In this document: one piece after another, positions 7,238 through 15,538 of the stretch
Layout: every line of letters begins with the position of its first letter
Numbering within the stretch: the stretch's first letter is position 1
NCBI GenBank assembly: GCA_030447785.1
Contig: JAUJOF010000004.1
Coordinates: 1 to 64,000, forward strand
Origin: Solirubrobacteraceae bacterium
Lineage (GTDB): Bacteria; Actinomycetota; Thermoleophilia; Solirubrobacterales; Solirubrobacteraceae
Length of the DNA stretch: 64,000 nucleotides
Direction: 5' to 3'
Translations under genes and position numbers: made by a program
Notes under the pieces: model-generated
What the model was told of the DNA's origin: nothing
Database searches by the model: none
What the model saw: only the letters and a program-made list of their open reading frames with translations

Positions 7238-8520
7238 CGGTCGATCTCCGCGAAGGCAGCGGCCGCCGCGTCGACGCTCTGGGCCACGTGCTCGGGCCCG
7301 TGGGCCAGGGAGGGAAACCAGGCTTCGAACTGCGAGGGCGGGGCATAGACGCCCCGGGCCAGCAGGGCGCGGCACCAGGCGCCGTAGGCCTCGGTGTCGC
7401 AGGCCTGCGCGCCGGCGAGGTCGACCACGGGCTCGGGCGAGAAGAAGACGGTCAGCAGGCCGGGCGCCCAGATGACCTGCAGGGGCCGGTCGCCGGCCGC
7501 CTCGCGCAGGCCGCTGGCCAGGGTGTCGGTCAGGGCCGCCAGGTGCAGGTAGGCCTGCTCGTCGAGCATGGCCAGCGTCTCCAGGCCGGCGGCGACGGCG
7601 AGCGGGTTGCCCGACAGCGTGCCGGCCTGGTAGACGTCGCCCGCGGGCACGACGCGCTCCATGAGCTCGCGCGAGCCGCCGTAGGCGGCCGCCGGGAGGC
7701 CGCCGCCCAGGACCTTTCCCATGATGGTCAGGTCGGGGATGACGCCGGTCAGCGCCTGGGCGCCGCCGGGTCCGAGGCGAAAGCCGGTGATGACCTCGTC
7801 GAGGACCAACAGGGCGCCGGTGGCGCTCGCGCGCTCGCGCAGCAGCTCGAGGAAGCCGCACGCGGGCGGGACGAGGCCCATGTTCGCCGCATAGGGCTCG
7901 GCCAGCAGCGCGGCGAACTGCGTCTGCTCCGTGGCGGCCACCAGCGCGTCGGGGTCGTTCCAGGGGACGATCACCGTCCCCGCGGCGGCTGCCTCGGGTA
8001 CGCCGGGGCTGGCGGGCAGCGACGCGGTGGCCAGGCCGGAGCCGGCCTGGGCCAGCAGCCCGTCCACGTGGCCGTGGTAGGCGCCGGCGAACTTGAGGAT
8101 CGGCTCGCGGCCGGTGGCCGCGCGGGCCAGGCGGATGGCCGACATGGCCGCCTCGGTGCCCGAGGAGGTCATGCGCAGCATGGCCACGCCGGGCATGCGG
8201 CGGCTGACCTCCTGGGCGAGGTCGACCTCCGCGGCGGTGGGCGCGCCGAAGGTGGTGCCGCGCCTGGCGGCCTCGACCACGGCGGCGATGATCCGCGGGT
8301 GGGCGTGGCCGTGGATGAGGGGCCCCCACGAGCACACCCAGTCGACGTAGCGGTTGCCGTCCACGTCGAACAACTCGGCCCCGGCGGCGCGCTCCACGAA
8401 GATGGGGTCGCGTCCGATGGCGCGCATGGCGCGCACGGGCGAGTTGACGCCGCCCGGCAGATAGTGCAGGGCGCGGCGGTAGAGGTCCGCGGAACGGGTG
8501 TCGCGCAGCGAGACGCCCAC
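7234..8520 (-). CDS. hemL: glutamate-1-semialdehyde 2,1-aminomutase
   Basis: PLP enzyme converting glutamate-1-semialdehyde to 5-aminolevulinate, the first committed tetrapyrrole precursor. The 428-residue sequence shows LPGGVNSPVR near the start, SSGTEA (119-124) for phosphate binding, LDEVITGFR (240-248), and the catalytic lysine K269 in IMGKVLGGG. Length and motifs are normal for HemL. It lies downstream of a 69-bp tandem repeat that separates it from the siroheme-decarboxylase-like gene, and its stop overlaps the next gene. Its own promoter was not clearly identified; it may be read through from hemB. Confidence 0.95.
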   Translation of the reverse strand: MGVSLRDTRSADLYRRALHYLPGGVNSPVRAMRAIGRDPIFVERAAGAELFDVDGNRYVDWVCSWGPLIHGHAHPRIIAAVVEAARRGTTFGAPTAAEVDLAQEVSRRMPGVAMLRMTSSGTEAAMSAIRLARAATGREPILKFAGAYHGHVDGLLAQAGSGLATASLPASPGVPEAAAAGTVIVPWNDPDALVAATEQTQFAALLAEPYAANMGLVPPACGFLELLRERASATGALLVLDEVITGFRLGPGGAQALTGVIPDLTIMGKVLGGGLPAAAYGGSRELMERVVPAGDVYQAGTLSGNPLAVAAGLETLAMLDEQAYLHLAALTDTLASGLREAAGDRPLQVIWAPGLLTVFFSPEPVVDLAGAQACDTEAYGAWCRALLARGVYAPPSQFEAWFPSLAHGPEHVAQSVDAAAAAFAEIDR

Positions 8521-8524
8521 CTAC

Positions 8525-8662
8525 GAAACCGGGCCTACGGCCCTCAGGGCGGCTGCACCCTCCGCTCCTCGAGTGCACAGACCGCTGCGGGCGGAGACCG
8601 GGCCTACGGCCCTCCGGGCGGCTGCACCCTCCGCTCCTCGAGTGCACAGACCGCTGCGGGCG
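8525..8662. repeat. two tandem copies of a 69-bp intergenic repeat
   Basis: Copies span 8525-8593 and 8594-8662 and differ at only a couple of positions. Each contains CCGGGCCTACGGCCCT and CTCGAGTGCACAGACCG. The unit length is a multiple of three and is open in several frames. It fills the gap between hemL and the upstream gene. The reverse strand, read in codons, gives a pattern LCTR-x2-E-x-AA that also occurs in the insertion between parB and parA (23540-23679), so both may belong to one short repeat family. Confidence 0.85.
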
Positions 8663-8671
8663 CAGCCGCAG

Positions 8672-9748
8672 TTAGGCATGTTGCTGCTCCCAGCGGCGGA
8701 AGTCGTCGGTGAAGTACAGCAGGCGGATCTTCTTGAACTCCGTGGAGGAGTACAGCGTGGAGCGGGCCTGCACGCAGCCGACCTCGGCCTCCACGGCGTC
8801 GAGGATCGCGTCGCACTCCTCCTTGGAGCGCCCGTGGGCCATGGTGAAGATCTGGTAGGGCCAGTCGGGGTAGGTCGGGCGCTGGTAGCAGTGCGAAATG
8901 CCCCGGAAGGCGGCCATGCGCGGCCCGATCTCGGCGATGCGCTCCTCGGGCACCTGCCACACGCCCATGCCGTTGGCGGAGAAGCCGGCGCGGCGGTGGA
9001 AGAGGATCGCGGCGACGCGGCGCAGCAGCCCGCGGTCGCGCATCGTGCCCATGTGGTCGAGCAACTCCTCGACGGGCATGCCCAACCGCGCGGCGGCGGG
9101 CGCATAGGGCTCGGGGACGACCGGCAGATCGCCCTGGGTGGCCTGCACGACGGCGATGTCGCGCTCGTCGAACAGGGCCTTCTCGGTGGGCGCGGGCTCG
9201 ACGGCCTCCACGCGGCTGGCCAGGCTCTGGGTGTCGCCGGCCATCTGCAGGTCCATGCGGATCTTGAACAGCTTGAGGGTGGGAAGCTGGCGGATCGACT
9301 CCGCGTCCGTGAGCTGCTGCAGGAGATCGAGCGTCCCGTCCAGGCCCAGCCTGGAGTTCTCCTCCACGGCGATCGTGAACCACATGTTGAAGTCGTGATT
9401 GCGCAGATAGTTGTGCGAGACGCCCGGGTGCGAGTTGACGATCTTGGCCGCGCGCCACGGGTGCTCGGGATCGACCTTGGCGGCCACCAGCATGGAGCCG
9501 TAGCCGAAGGCGCGGGTGTCGTAGATCGGCGTGACCTGGCGGATGATGCGCTCGTCGAGCAGGCGCCGCACACGGGCCAGCACCTCGGCCTCCGTGACGC
9601 CGGCCTCCCGGGCCACCGCCGCGTAGGGACGTGGGTCCAGCGGAAAGCGGCCCTGCATGAGGTCGAGCAGGCGCTTGTCGGCCTCGTCCAGTGGGACGGC
9701 CGTCCCATCCTTGCGGGTGCGGGCCTTGCCGGCGGCGGGCGGGGTCAC
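8672..9748 (-). CDS. double-domain AsnC/Lrp-like protein, probable siroheme decarboxylase (AhbA/AhbB or NirD-L type)
   Basis: Protein of 358 residues made of two similar halves, each a winged-helix AsnC-like domain followed by a ferredoxin-like ligand domain. The first half begins LDEADKRLLDLMQGRFPLDPRPY; the second begins about residue 190. Such fused proteins decarboxylate siroheme toward didecarboxysiroheme (d1 heme or the alternative heme route); many are mislabelled as Lrp regulators. Location between hemB and hemL strongly favours a tetrapyrrole role. The GTG at 9748 overlaps the hemB stop as GTGA and is preferred; a GTG at 9760 is also in frame. I cannot separate AhbA/B from NirD/L activity by reading alone, and a true regulator remains possible. 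Confidence 0.75.
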   Translation of the reverse strand: MTPPAAGKARTRKDGTAVPLDEADKRLLDLMQGRFPLDPRPYAAVAREAGVTEAEVLARVRRLLDERIIRQVTPIYDTRAFGYGSMLVAAKVDPEHPWRAAKIVNSHPGVSHNYLRNHDFNMWFTIAVEENSRLGLDGTLDLLQQLTDAESIRQLPTLKLFKIRMDLQMAGDTQSLASRVEAVEPAPTEKALFDERDIAVVQATQGDLPVVPEPYAPAAARLGMPVEELLDHMGTMRDRGLLRRVAAILFHRRAGFSANGMGVWQVPEERIAEIGPRMAAFRGISHCYQRPTYPDWPYQIFTMAHGRSKEECDAILDAVEAEVGCVQARSTLYSSTEFKKIRLLYFTDDFRRWEQQHA

Positions 9749-10722
9749 TGCTGAAGCCACTGGGCTGCGTCCTTCGCGTGGTAGGTGATGACGACGTCGG
9801 CGCCGGCGCGACGGATGGCGGTCAGCGCCTCGAGCACGGCGGTGCGCTCATCCAGGTGCCCGGTCGCGGCGGCCGCCTTCACCATCGCATACTCGCCGCT
9901 GACGTTGTAGGCGGCGACGGGCAGGCGGGTGGCCTCCTTGACGGCGCGCACGACGTCCAGATAGGGCAGGGCCGGCTTGACCATGACCATGTCGGCGCCC
10001 TCGTCGACGTCCTGCAGGGCCTCGCGCACCGCCTCGTCGGCGTTGGCCGGATCCAGCTGATAGCCGCGGCGATCGCCGAAGGCGGGGGCGGAGCCGGCCG
10101 CGTCGCGGAACGGGCCGTAGAAGGCGGAGGCGAACTTGGCGCTGTAGGCGATGATCGGCGTGTCTGTGAGGCCCTCCTCGTCCAGGGCCTCACGGATCGC
10201 CTGAACCCGCCCGTCCATCATGTCGCTGGGCGCCACGGCGTCGGCGCCCGCGCGCGCCTGGGAGACCGCGGTGCGGGCGATCAACTCGACGCTGGGGTCG
10301 TTGTCGACCGCCCCGTCCGGGCCAAGAAGCCCGCAGTGCCCGTGATCGGTGTACTCGCACAGGCACACGTCGGTGAGCACGAGCAGGCCCGGGTGGGCTT
10401 CCTTGATGGCCCGCGTGGCCAGCTGGACGATGCCCTCGTCGTCGTAGGCGCCGGTCCCCTCGGGGTCCTTGTGAGCAGGGATGCCGAACAGCAGCACCCC
10501 AGGCAGGCCCAGCGCGGCGGCCGCACCGGCCTCCTCCACGGCCTGGGAGATCGACAGCCGCTCCACCCCGGGCATCGCCTCGATCGCGGTGCGCCCGTCG
10601 AGGCCCGCCTCCACGAACACCGGCAGGATGAGGTCGCTGGCCTGCAGGCTCGTCTCTCGCACCAGCGCGCGCAGCGGCGCGGTGGAGCGCAACCGGCGCA
10701 GGCGGGTGGCGGGAAAGGCCAT
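9745..10722 (-). CDS. hemB: porphobilinogen synthase (delta-aminolevulinic acid dehydratase)
   Basis: Condenses two 5-aminolevulinate molecules to porphobilinogen. The 325-residue protein has metal-site cysteines C120, C122 and C130 in DVCLCEYTDHGHCG, which indicates a zinc-type enzyme, and Schiff-base lysines K196 (AYSAKFASAFYGPFRDA) and K249 (MVKPALPYLD). It is the first gene of the heme operon. A TACCCT hexamer ends 6 nt before the ATG, and no ribosome site precedes the start, so the mRNA is probably leaderless. Confidence 0.96.
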   Translation of the reverse strand: MAFPATRLRRLRSTAPLRALVRETSLQASDLILPVFVEAGLDGRTAIEAMPGVERLSISQAVEEAGAAAALGLPGVLLFGIPAHKDPEGTGAYDDEGIVQLATRAIKEAHPGLLVLTDVCLCEYTDHGHCGLLGPDGAVDNDPSVELIARTAVSQARAGADAVAPSDMMDGRVQAIREALDEEGLTDTPIIAYSAKFASAFYGPFRDAAGSAPAFGDRRGYQLDPANADEAVREALQDVDEGADMVMVKPALPYLDVVRAVKEATRLPVAAYNVSGEYAMVKAAAATGHLDERTAVLEALTAIRRAGADVVITYHAKDAAQWLQQ

Positions 10723-10728
10723 CCGGTG

Positions 10729-10734
10729 AGGGTA
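10729..10734 (-). promoter_or_regulatory. candidate -10 box, leaderless hemB
   Basis: TACCCT on the minus strand, 6 nt before the hemB ATG. That spacing puts the likely transcription start on or next to the start codon. No good -35 hexamer at 16-18 bp. Confidence 0.5.
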
Positions 10735-10806
10735 ACGGCGGGGCGTGTGGTCAGCGATGGGCGGCGGCGCGCTGCGGATGGATCGGGGAGCCTGAGGGTC
10801 CGTGGC

Positions 10807-12945
10807 CTACGCTCCGCCGAAGCGCGCCAGCGCCACGCGCGCCAGCGCGGTGAAGGCCGCCAGCAGGACGGCGAGGTGCAGGAGCGGTCGCACCAGCGGG
10901 TCGCCGGCGAGAGCGGCCTGGACGGCGTCGAGGGTCGGCGCGAAGGGGAAGACCGCCGAGACGACGGTGATGGCCGTGTCCAGGCCCCCGGCCACCGTGC
11001 CCGGCGGCACGAGGGCCAGGAAGGCGAGCGGGAGGGCGAGCAGAAAGGCGAGCAGGGAGGCTGCGCGCACGTCGCGGGCCAGCGCGCCGACGAGCACGCC
11101 CAGAGCGCCGAAGGCCAGCGCGCCGAGCGCGAGCGCGGCCAGCCAGGCGGGGACGCGAGCAAAGCCGAGATCGACCAGGAGCGCCAGGCCGACCAGCATG
11201 AGCAGCCCTACGAAGCCGCCGCACAGCGCGGCCAGGCCCACCTTCTCGATCACCACGCCCAGCCGCGACACGAGGCCACGGACCAGGCGCCCGAAGGCGT
11301 TCTCCTCGCGCTCGAGCGCGAGCATCCCGGCGGCCAGCAGCAGACAGACGAACATCATCGACACGCTGACCGCGACCGCGACCGCGAAGTCGTCCAGCGT
11401 GGCCGAGCCCGCCTGCAGCCCCGTCGTGCGCACCCGCACCGGCGTGTTGAGCGAGCCCAGCAATTCCTCGGAGATCCCCAGGTTGTCGATGGCCAGCTGC
11501 GCGAAGCGCTGCACGCGCTCGACGGCCTCGCGCTGAGGGTCGCCGGCGGGCAGGCTCTGCTGGACGCCCTCCAGGACCTGCGTGGAGGCGCGCAGCCCGA
11601 GGATGTCGATCTGCTGGCCCAGCAGGGAGATCCGCCCGCCGCTGAGCAGGATGTCCAGGTAGGACGCGGCGACCTCGGCCGCGCGGTCGGACAGTGCCTG
11701 GTTGGCCTGCGCGAGCTGGGTGGAGATCAGCGAGTCGACGAACTCACCCTGCAGCGGCCCGTCGGTGTTGACGATCACCTCGACGGTCGGCGGTTCTTCA
11801 CCGACTGCGCCCAGGTTGACCGCCTGCTGCAGGCGGCGGGTGACGTCCTCGGGGAGGATCAGCGCGCCCAGCACCTCGCCGGACTCCACGAGCCTCACGG
11901 CCTCCTCGCGCGAGCCGGCCTCGACGGGCTCGACCGACGCGAAGAGGCGCTGCGCGTAGTCGCCGATGTCGATGGTCTCGCTGCCCAGGTCGAGCGTGCG
12001 GGCCGTCTCGGGGACCTCGTTGACCAGCGCCACCCGCGGCTTCTCGGGTCCGCCCGACAGCGCGAAGCCGATCAGCAGCGCGACCACGATCGGGTAGGCG
12101 ATCAGCAACCCCACCAGCAGCGGCGAGCGATGCGCAGATCCTTGACCAGCATGGCGCAGAGTCGTGTGGCGGTTGACCAGCAGGTGGCGCACGAAGCCAT
12201 GCGACGGTTGTGACCGGAGGGACTGGTGCCCGCGGTCGTGCAGGAAGCGCACGAACGCCGCCTCGAAGTCACGCGCGCCGCCCCCGACCTCGTCGTGCAG
12301 GGCGCGCGGCGAGCCGGTGAACAGCAGTTCGGCGTCGGCCAGCACCAGCACGCGGTCGGCGTAGCGCTCGGCCTCAGCCACGTCGTGGGTGGACCACACC
12401 ACCGTGGTGCGCCCACCCTCCACCAAACCGGTGATGAAGCTCCACAGCCGCTCGCGCTGGCGGGGATCCAGCGAGGAGGAGGGTTCGTCCAGCGCCAGCA
12501 CGGGCGGGTCGCCGAGCAGGCCGATGGCGATGTTGACCCGCTGCTGGTTGCCGCCCGACAGCGTGGAGAGCACGTCGCCGGCGCGCCCGGCCAGCCCGGT
12601 GAGCTCCAGCGCGCGCTCCACGGCCCCGTCGCCCACCTGCTCCAGGCGCGCGAACAGCTCGAGGTTCTCCGCCACGGTGAGCTTGCGATACAGCGCCGCC
12701 TGCTGGGGCACCCAGCCGATCTCGCGCGGCGCGCGGCTCAGGGTGCCGCTGCTGGGCTTCTGCAGCCCGGCAAGGATGCTCAGCAGCGTGGTCTTGCCCG
12801 CGCCGTTGGGCCCGATCACGGCCACCAGCTCACCGGGCAGCGCCTCGAAGCTCACGTCGCGCAGCGCCTCACGGCGGCCGAAGCGCTTGCCGACCCCCTC
12901 GCAGGCCAGCGAGGGGCCGGCGGAGGTCGCGGCGGAGGTCGTCAC
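10807..12945 (-). CDS. ABC transporter: ATPase and ABC-2 type permease in one continuous frame (possible indel fusion)
   Basis: Reads as one 712-residue protein. Residues 1-240 are an ABC ATPase: Walker A GPNGAGKTT (45-53), signature LSGGNQQR (129-136), Walker B VLALDEPSSSLDP, switch His187. From about residue 273 it is an ABC-2-type permease with an N-terminal helix, a large external domain (about 300-530) and at least five C-terminal helices. The junction is suspicious. A neighbouring frame has a good permease start at 12152 (MLVKDLRIAR) that joins the permease frame only if about 7 nt are restored near 12125-12140. So two normal genes probably exist, or were fused by a small deletion. The GTG at 12945 is chosen because upstream codons run into the divergent ymdB. 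The substrate is unknown. Confidence 0.75.
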   Translation of the reverse strand: MTTSAATSAGPSLACEGVGKRFGRREALRDVSFEALPGELVAVIGPNGAGKTTLLSILAGLQKPSSGTLSRAPREIGWVPQQAALYRKLTVAENLELFARLEQVGDGAVERALELTGLAGRAGDVLSTLSGGNQQRVNIAIGLLGDPPVLALDEPSSSLDPRQRERLWSFITGLVEGGRTTVVWSTHDVAEAERYADRVLVLADAELLFTGSPRALHDEVGGGARDFEAAFVRFLHDRGHQSLRSQPSHGFVRHLLVNRHTTLRHAGQGSAHRSPLLVGLLIAYPIVVALLIGFALSGGPEKPRVALVNEVPETARTLDLGSETIDIGDYAQRLFASVEPVEAGSREEAVRLVESGEVLGALILPEDVTRRLQQAVNLGAVGEEPPTVEVIVNTDGPLQGEFVDSLISTQLAQANQALSDRAAEVAASYLDILLSGGRISLLGQQIDILGLRASTQVLEGVQQSLPAGDPQREAVERVQRFAQLAIDNLGISEELLGSLNTPVRVRTTGLQAGSATLDDFAVAVAVSVSMMFVCLLLAAGMLALEREENAFGRLVRGLVSRLGVVIEKVGLAALCGGFVGLLMLVGLALLVDLGFARVPAWLAALALGALAFGALGVLVGALARDVRAASLLAFLLALPLAFLALVPPGTVAGGLDTAITVVSAVFPFAPTLDAVQAALAGDPLVRPLLHLAVLLAAFTALARVALARFGGA

Positions 12946-12982
12946 GCCGCCTATGGTAGGCCCGCGCGACAATGGCGCGCGC

Positions 12983-13774
12983 ATGCCGGGCGCCACCATC
13001 CTCTTCGTCGGCGACGTATGCGCGGGTCCGGGCCGGCGCGCCCTGCGCGCACTGCTGCCCGGCCTGCGCGACGAGACAGGCGCCACCTTCGTGGTGGTCA
13101 ACGGCGAGAACGCCGCGGGGGGCATCGGCATCACGCCGGACACCGCCGACGAGCTGTTCGCCGCGGGCGCCGACGTGATCACGCTGGGCAACCACGCCTA
13201 CCGCCACCGGGAGATCTACCGCTACCTCGACGAGCGCGAGCACATCGTGCGCCCGGCCAACTACCTGGCCTCGCAGCCCGGGCGGGGCACCACGCTGGTC
13301 GAACGCGACGGCGTGCGCCTGGGGGTCGCCAACCTATCGGGCAACGTGTTCATGCAGGCGGGGCGCCCGGCCTTCCCGGAGGCCGACGCCGCGGTGGGCG
13401 ACCTGCGCCGCCGGGGCGCCCACCACGTCCTGCTCGACTTCCACGCCGAGGCGACCAGCGAGAAGGTGGCCATGGGCTGGCACCTGGACGGCCGCGCCAC
13501 CGCGGTGGTGGGCACCCACACCCACGTGCCCACCGCTGACGCCCGCGTGCTCCCCGGCGGGACCGCGCACATCACCGACGTGGGCATGACCGGGGCGCGC
13601 GAAGGCGTGATCGGCATGCGCCGCGAGGGAGCGCTGGAGGGCTTTCGCACCCACATGCCCATCCGCCACCAGCCCGCCGAGGGCGACCCGTGGCTGATGG
13701 GCGTGGTCATCCGCTGCTCGGAGCGGGCACTGCGAGCCGAGGCCATCGAGGCCGTGCTCAGACCGCTTCGCTAG
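12983..13774 (+). CDS. YmdB-family metallophosphoesterase (TIGR00282 type)
   Basis: Protein of 263 residues of the calcineurin-like family whose Bacillus member YmdB hydrolyses 2',3'-cyclic nucleotides and affects RNA decay. Metal-site motifs are visible: FVGDVCAGPGR (D11), VVNGENAAGGIGI, TLGNHAY, DFHAEATSEK and VVGTHTHVPTADARVLPGG. Length is typical. The ATG at 12983 is preceded by GACAAT 9 nt upstream, fitting a leaderless start. Its 3' end overlaps by 17 bp the convergent glycosyltransferase-like gene, and the first 45-bp repeat begins inside the last codons. In other bacteria it often neighbours the RNase Y gene, which is absent here. Confidence 0.92.
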   Translation: MPGATILFVGDVCAGPGRRALRALLPGLRDETGATFVVVNGENAAGGIGITPDTADELFAAGADVITLGNHAYRHREIYRYLDEREHIVRPANYLASQPGRGTTLVERDGVRLGVANLSGNVFMQAGRPAFPEADAAVGDLRRRGAHHVLLDFHAEATSEKVAMGWHLDGRATAVVGTHTHVPTADARVLPGGTAHITDVGMTGAREGVIGMRREGALEGFRTHMPIRHQPAEGDPWLMGVVIRCSERALRAEAIEAVLRPLR

Positions 13775-15533
13775 GGGTTTGTCCTCCGGTCGTCGGAACC
13801 GACGACCTCGCTTCGATGGGGGTTTCGGCCTCCGGTCGCCGCGAGCGGCGACTCGCTTCGCTGAGGTTTCGCCCTCCGGTCGTCGGAACCGACGACCTCC
13901 GGTCGACGTCACAGAGAAGAGCGAGCATGACCAGCGGGAAGAACCACACGAGATAGAGGTAGAACCAGTGCGTGACGCCCAGCTGCGTCGCGATGAGCAC
14001 CGCGGCGCACAGAGCGGCCAGGCCCACCAGATCGCGCCGGCGGGGCACGAGGGCCAGGCCGACGGCCAGCGCCACCGCGCTCCCCTGCACCACGCGCTGC
14101 GCGGTCTGAAGCTCCCACAGCCCCCACACCGAAAACGGCGAGCTGCGCGAGGCCTGGAAGCCCAGCGTCGACGACCAGAAGGATCCCAGCGAGCCCCCCA
14201 GCGCGACGGGGACGAAGACCAGCGCGCCCAGCCCCAGGAAGGCCGCCACGTACAGCGTGACCGCCCGCGCGCGCAGACGCTCGCCGGGCGGGCGGTGGGC
14301 CACCAGCAGTGGGCCCAGGGCAAGGGGGGCGAACTTGGTCAGGCCGGCTAGCGCGGTGAGGGCCCCGCGCCCCGCCGCCGCGCCCGGCGAGGTGCTCCAG
14401 GCGGCGACGAGCAGCGTGGCCGTCACGAGCAGCCCGACCAGCGTGTCGTTGGCGTTGGCGCTGGCCACGTAGAGCGTGAACGGATAGGCGACCCAGGCGT
14501 AGGCCAGCGCGAGGCCCAGCGTGGGTCCGCGCACGAGGCGCCCGAGGAGGAAGAGCAGCGCCACCATGAGCAGATCGAAGGCGATCGCCGCCGCGTGGGC
14601 GGCGGGCAGCCCGTCCCATGCGCCGCTCCAGCCCAGGACCTGCTCGAAGGGCACGTAGGCCAGGTAGTTGACCGGGCCGTAGGTGTCACCGTTGCGGTTG
14701 TCCTGCGGAAAGGCGCCGTAGAGGGGTTCGCCCGCGGCCAGACGGTCGGCACCGATCACCCCGGCGTAGCCGACGTCGATCACCTTGGAGTCGACGACGT
14801 TGAGCCCGACGCGAAAGCCCACCAGGAAGACCACCGCCACGGCCATCCACGTCACCGGGATCAGCAGGCGGACCGGCCGGGGCCGATCGCCGACCCCGGG
14901 CGCCGCCTGCCCGCGCCGGCGCAGGCCGATCCACAGCATGCGCACCAGCAGGTAGGCCAGGAGCGGGTAGGCCAGGGGCACCGAGACCTCGATGGCCGCC
15001 GCGTTGAAGAAGGCCAGGGAGATGGAGAAGGCGCTGAGCACCGCGAGGTCGAGGTGCAGCAGCCGCCAAGGGCGGCGCGGGTCGACGAAGGGCAGGACGA
15101 ACAGCACGCTGAGCGGGATCCACACCCACGGCGCGGTGGCCGAGCGCCCGAAGGCACCGTCGTAGCCGCGGGCCATCGTCCACGCCACCTGGTGGTCGCG
15201 CCAGGCCTCGAGGACCAGGCCCCGGTCGTCGTCCACCCGCGCCTGGGCCACCTCGGTGCGCCGGGTCTCGCGCACGAACCAGCTCACCTGCCAGTCGTCG
15301 TCCTTGACGTAGGCGGTCGGACGCGCCTGCGGCGAGTCCTCGCGCAGCTCAGCGCGCACGGTGGGCGCGCGCGAGGCGATCGCGATGGCCTCCCGGGCCG
15401 TCAGGCGCTTGCCCGCCGGCGGCTCGGTGAGGCTGCGCGGCGCGCGCAGGTCCTCCCGGGCGGCGGCGGGGGCCGCCGTCAGGGCGCCGGCCAGCAGGGC
15501 CGCCACCAGGCACGCGAGCCCCGCTCGCAGCAC
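13758..15533 (-). CDS. polytopic membrane protein, GT87/DUF2029-like glycosyltransferase candidate
   Basis: Protein of 591 residues. It starts with a signal-like segment (residues 1-28, ending AAPAAA), has a soluble external region to about residue 125, then roughly ten membrane helices. The motif GEPLYGAFPQDNRNGDTYGPVNYL between helices and the helix/loop pattern resemble prenyl-linked mannosyltransferases (DUF2029/GT87), but I see no decisive catalytic signature. The C-terminus is odd: the last 45 residues are encoded by three 45-bp repeats (RSSVPTTGG... type), so the original gene probably ended before them. The GTG start lies 5 bp after the stop of the upstream phosphoesterase-like gene, suggesting an operon with 15539-17017 and 17014-17595. 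Confidence 0.75.
   Translation of the reverse strand: MLRAGLACLVAALLAGALTAAPAAAREDLRAPRSLTEPPAGKRLTAREAIAIASRAPTVRAELREDSPQARPTAYVKDDDWQVSWFVRETRRTEVAQARVDDDRGLVLEAWRDHQVAWTMARGYDGAFGRSATAPWVWIPLSVLFVLPFVDPRRPWRLLHLDLAVLSAFSISLAFFNAAAIEVSVPLAYPLLAYLLVRMLWIGLRRRGQAAPGVGDRPRPVRLLIPVTWMAVAVVFLVGFRVGLNVVDSKVIDVGYAGVIGADRLAAGEPLYGAFPQDNRNGDTYGPVNYLAYVPFEQVLGWSGAWDGLPAAHAAAIAFDLLMVALLFLLGRLVRGPTLGLALAYAWVAYPFTLYVASANANDTLVGLLVTATLLVAAWSTSPGAAAGRGALTALAGLTKFAPLALGPLLVAHRPPGERLRARAVTLYVAAFLGLGALVFVPVALGGSLGSFWSSTLGFQASRSSPFSVWGLWELQTAQRVVQGSAVALAVGLALVPRRRDLVGLAALCAAVLIATQLGVTHWFYLYLVWFFPLVMLALLCDVDRRSSVPTTGGRNLSEASRRSRRPEAETPIEARSSVPTTGGQTPSEAV
13766..13900. repeat. three tandem 45-bp hairpin repeats
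   Basis: Copies at 13766-13810, 13811-13855 and 13856-13900, each starting CTTCG. Copies 1 and 3 carry the hairpin GGTCGTCGG-AA-CCGACGACC. Copy 2 carries GTCGCCGC-GA-GCGGCGAC. The arm changes are compensatory, so the fold is conserved while the sequence is not. The block encodes three 15-residue repeats at the C-terminus of the minus-strand membrane protein and touches the end of the ymdB-like gene. Confidence 0.9.
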
Positions 15534-15538
15534 AGCCC

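Noticed and set aside
13334-14323. Open minus-strand frame across ymdB and the repeat block
   Set aside because: It is antisense to the well-supported phosphoesterase gene and has Arg-rich low-complexity content; only the frame ending at 13758 continues a real membrane protein.
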